Assembly: GCA_013696265.1 (NCBI GenBank)
Contig: JACCYX010000211.1
Location: forward strand, 1-6,068
Length of the DNA stretch: 6,068 nucleotides
Direction of reading: 5' to 3'
Source: Chloroflexia bacterium
Lineage (GTDB): Bacteria > Chloroflexota > Chloroflexia > Thermomicrobiales > UBA6265
In this document: positions 5,789 to 6,068 of the stretch, in pieces
How positions within the stretch are numbered: the first letter of the stretch is position 1
How the letters are laid out: the number at the start of each line of letters is the position of its first letter
Notes under the pieces: model-generated
Told to the model about the DNA's origin: nothing
Seen by the model: only the letters and a program-made list of their open reading frames with translations
Databases searched by the model: none
Position numbers and translations under genes: made by a program

Positions 5789-6068
5789 CCGCCGGTGGGT
5801 CCTGACCGGCCCGGCGAACGTCCTGCCGGCAACGTCGCCTCGATACACGTTGCCGTGGCCGGATCCAGGTCCTTGAAGAGGACACGGTCGACCGTGAACC
5901 CGTTGGCCTCCAGGTTACCGATGGTCCGGTCCGCAAGCTGCCGGGTCTTGGCCGCGTTGGGCGGCTGGAAAACGACGAAAAGCCGCCCGCCGGGAGCCAG
6001 CGCCTCCTTGATGATGTCCAGTTCCCGGTCGGCCTGCTGCTCGAAGAGCGAGACGTTGATCGCAAAGA
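5785..6068 (-). CDS. Class I SAM-dependent methyltransferase, C-terminal fragment (5' end beyond window)
   Basis: The reverse strand is open from the window edge to a TGA at 5785-5787, giving 93 residues without a start. The fragment begins FAINVSLFEQQ and continues with EALAPGGRLFVVFQPPN (21-37), NLEANGFTVDRVLFKDLDPATATCIEA (51-77) and a Gly/Ser/Pro-rich end. This is the last part of a class I methyltransferase: the strand with INVSLF after the SAM pocket, the helix and PGGRLF turn, then the final antiparallel strands around GF-V and CIEA. The SAM-binding loop and substrate are off the window, so the target is unknown. No start codon is needed or seen within the window. Its stop overlaps the ATG of the RsmC-like gene by four bases, implying one operon and translational coupling. 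An alternative frame open over 5550-6065 is Arg/Ser-rich and is a shadow. Confidence 0.82.
   Translation of the reverse strand, partial: FAINVSLFEQQADRELDIIKEALAPGGRLFVVFQPPNAAKTRQLADRTIGNLEANGFTVDRVLFKDLDPATATCIEATLPAGRSPGRSGPTGG

Noticed and set aside
5550..6065. Reverse-strand 171-residue open frame at the right edge
   Set aside because: Composition is Arg/Ser/Pro-rich; a different reverse frame over the same bases gives the methyltransferase sequence.
1..6068. CRISPR array, prophage, toxin-antitoxin pair or defence island
   Set aside because: No regularly spaced direct repeats, integrase, transposase, nuclease or toxin-like gene was seen; the genes are ordinary metabolic or rRNA-modifying families.

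Overview
The window is about 6 kb of GC-rich bacterial chromosome with dense, short, unrelated metabolic and housekeeping genes. Gene density, high GC, use of a GTG start and two fold-back intergenic repeats would suit an environmental Chloroflexota (Thermomicrobia-like) genome. That placement is an inference from style, not from a marker gene. No mobile-element gene, CRISPR array, rRNA or tRNA was seen.

Layout, left to right: the 3' part of a beta-keto acid cleavage enzyme (BKACE, DUF849; +, runs in from the left edge); an alpha/beta hydrolase of prolyl-aminopeptidase type (+), probably in the same operon; a small DUF4926 protein (-), tail to tail with the hydrolase; a gene-free stretch of about 460 bp holding a 136-bp fold-back repeat and a candidate promoter; a YjlB-type cupin (+); a conserved protein of unknown function (-) whose 3' end overlaps the cupin; a 143-bp divergent promoter region; a LOG-family nucleotide phosphoribohydrolase (+); a LysE/RhtB-family exporter (-) whose stop codon interlocks with that of LOG; a gap of about 216 bp holding a second, different fold-back repeat; a two-domain RsmC/RlmG-type rRNA guanine methyltransferase (-); and, at the right edge, the 3' end of a second class I methyltransferase (-) whose TGA stop overlaps the ATG of the RsmC-like gene.

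Functionally the genes fall into small units: BKACE plus hydrolase (acyl/ester catabolism), the two coupled methyltransferases (the downstream one probably modifies rRNA), and single genes. The strand order +,+,-,+,-,+,-,-,- gives three convergent gene pairs with a 15-bp gap, a 43-bp overlap and a 4-bp overlap.

I found no convincing new multi-gene system. The most useful observations are the two palindromic intergenic elements, the methyltransferase fragment at the right edge that has no start codon in the window, the start it implies for the RsmC-like gene, and the tightly interlocked convergent gene ends.
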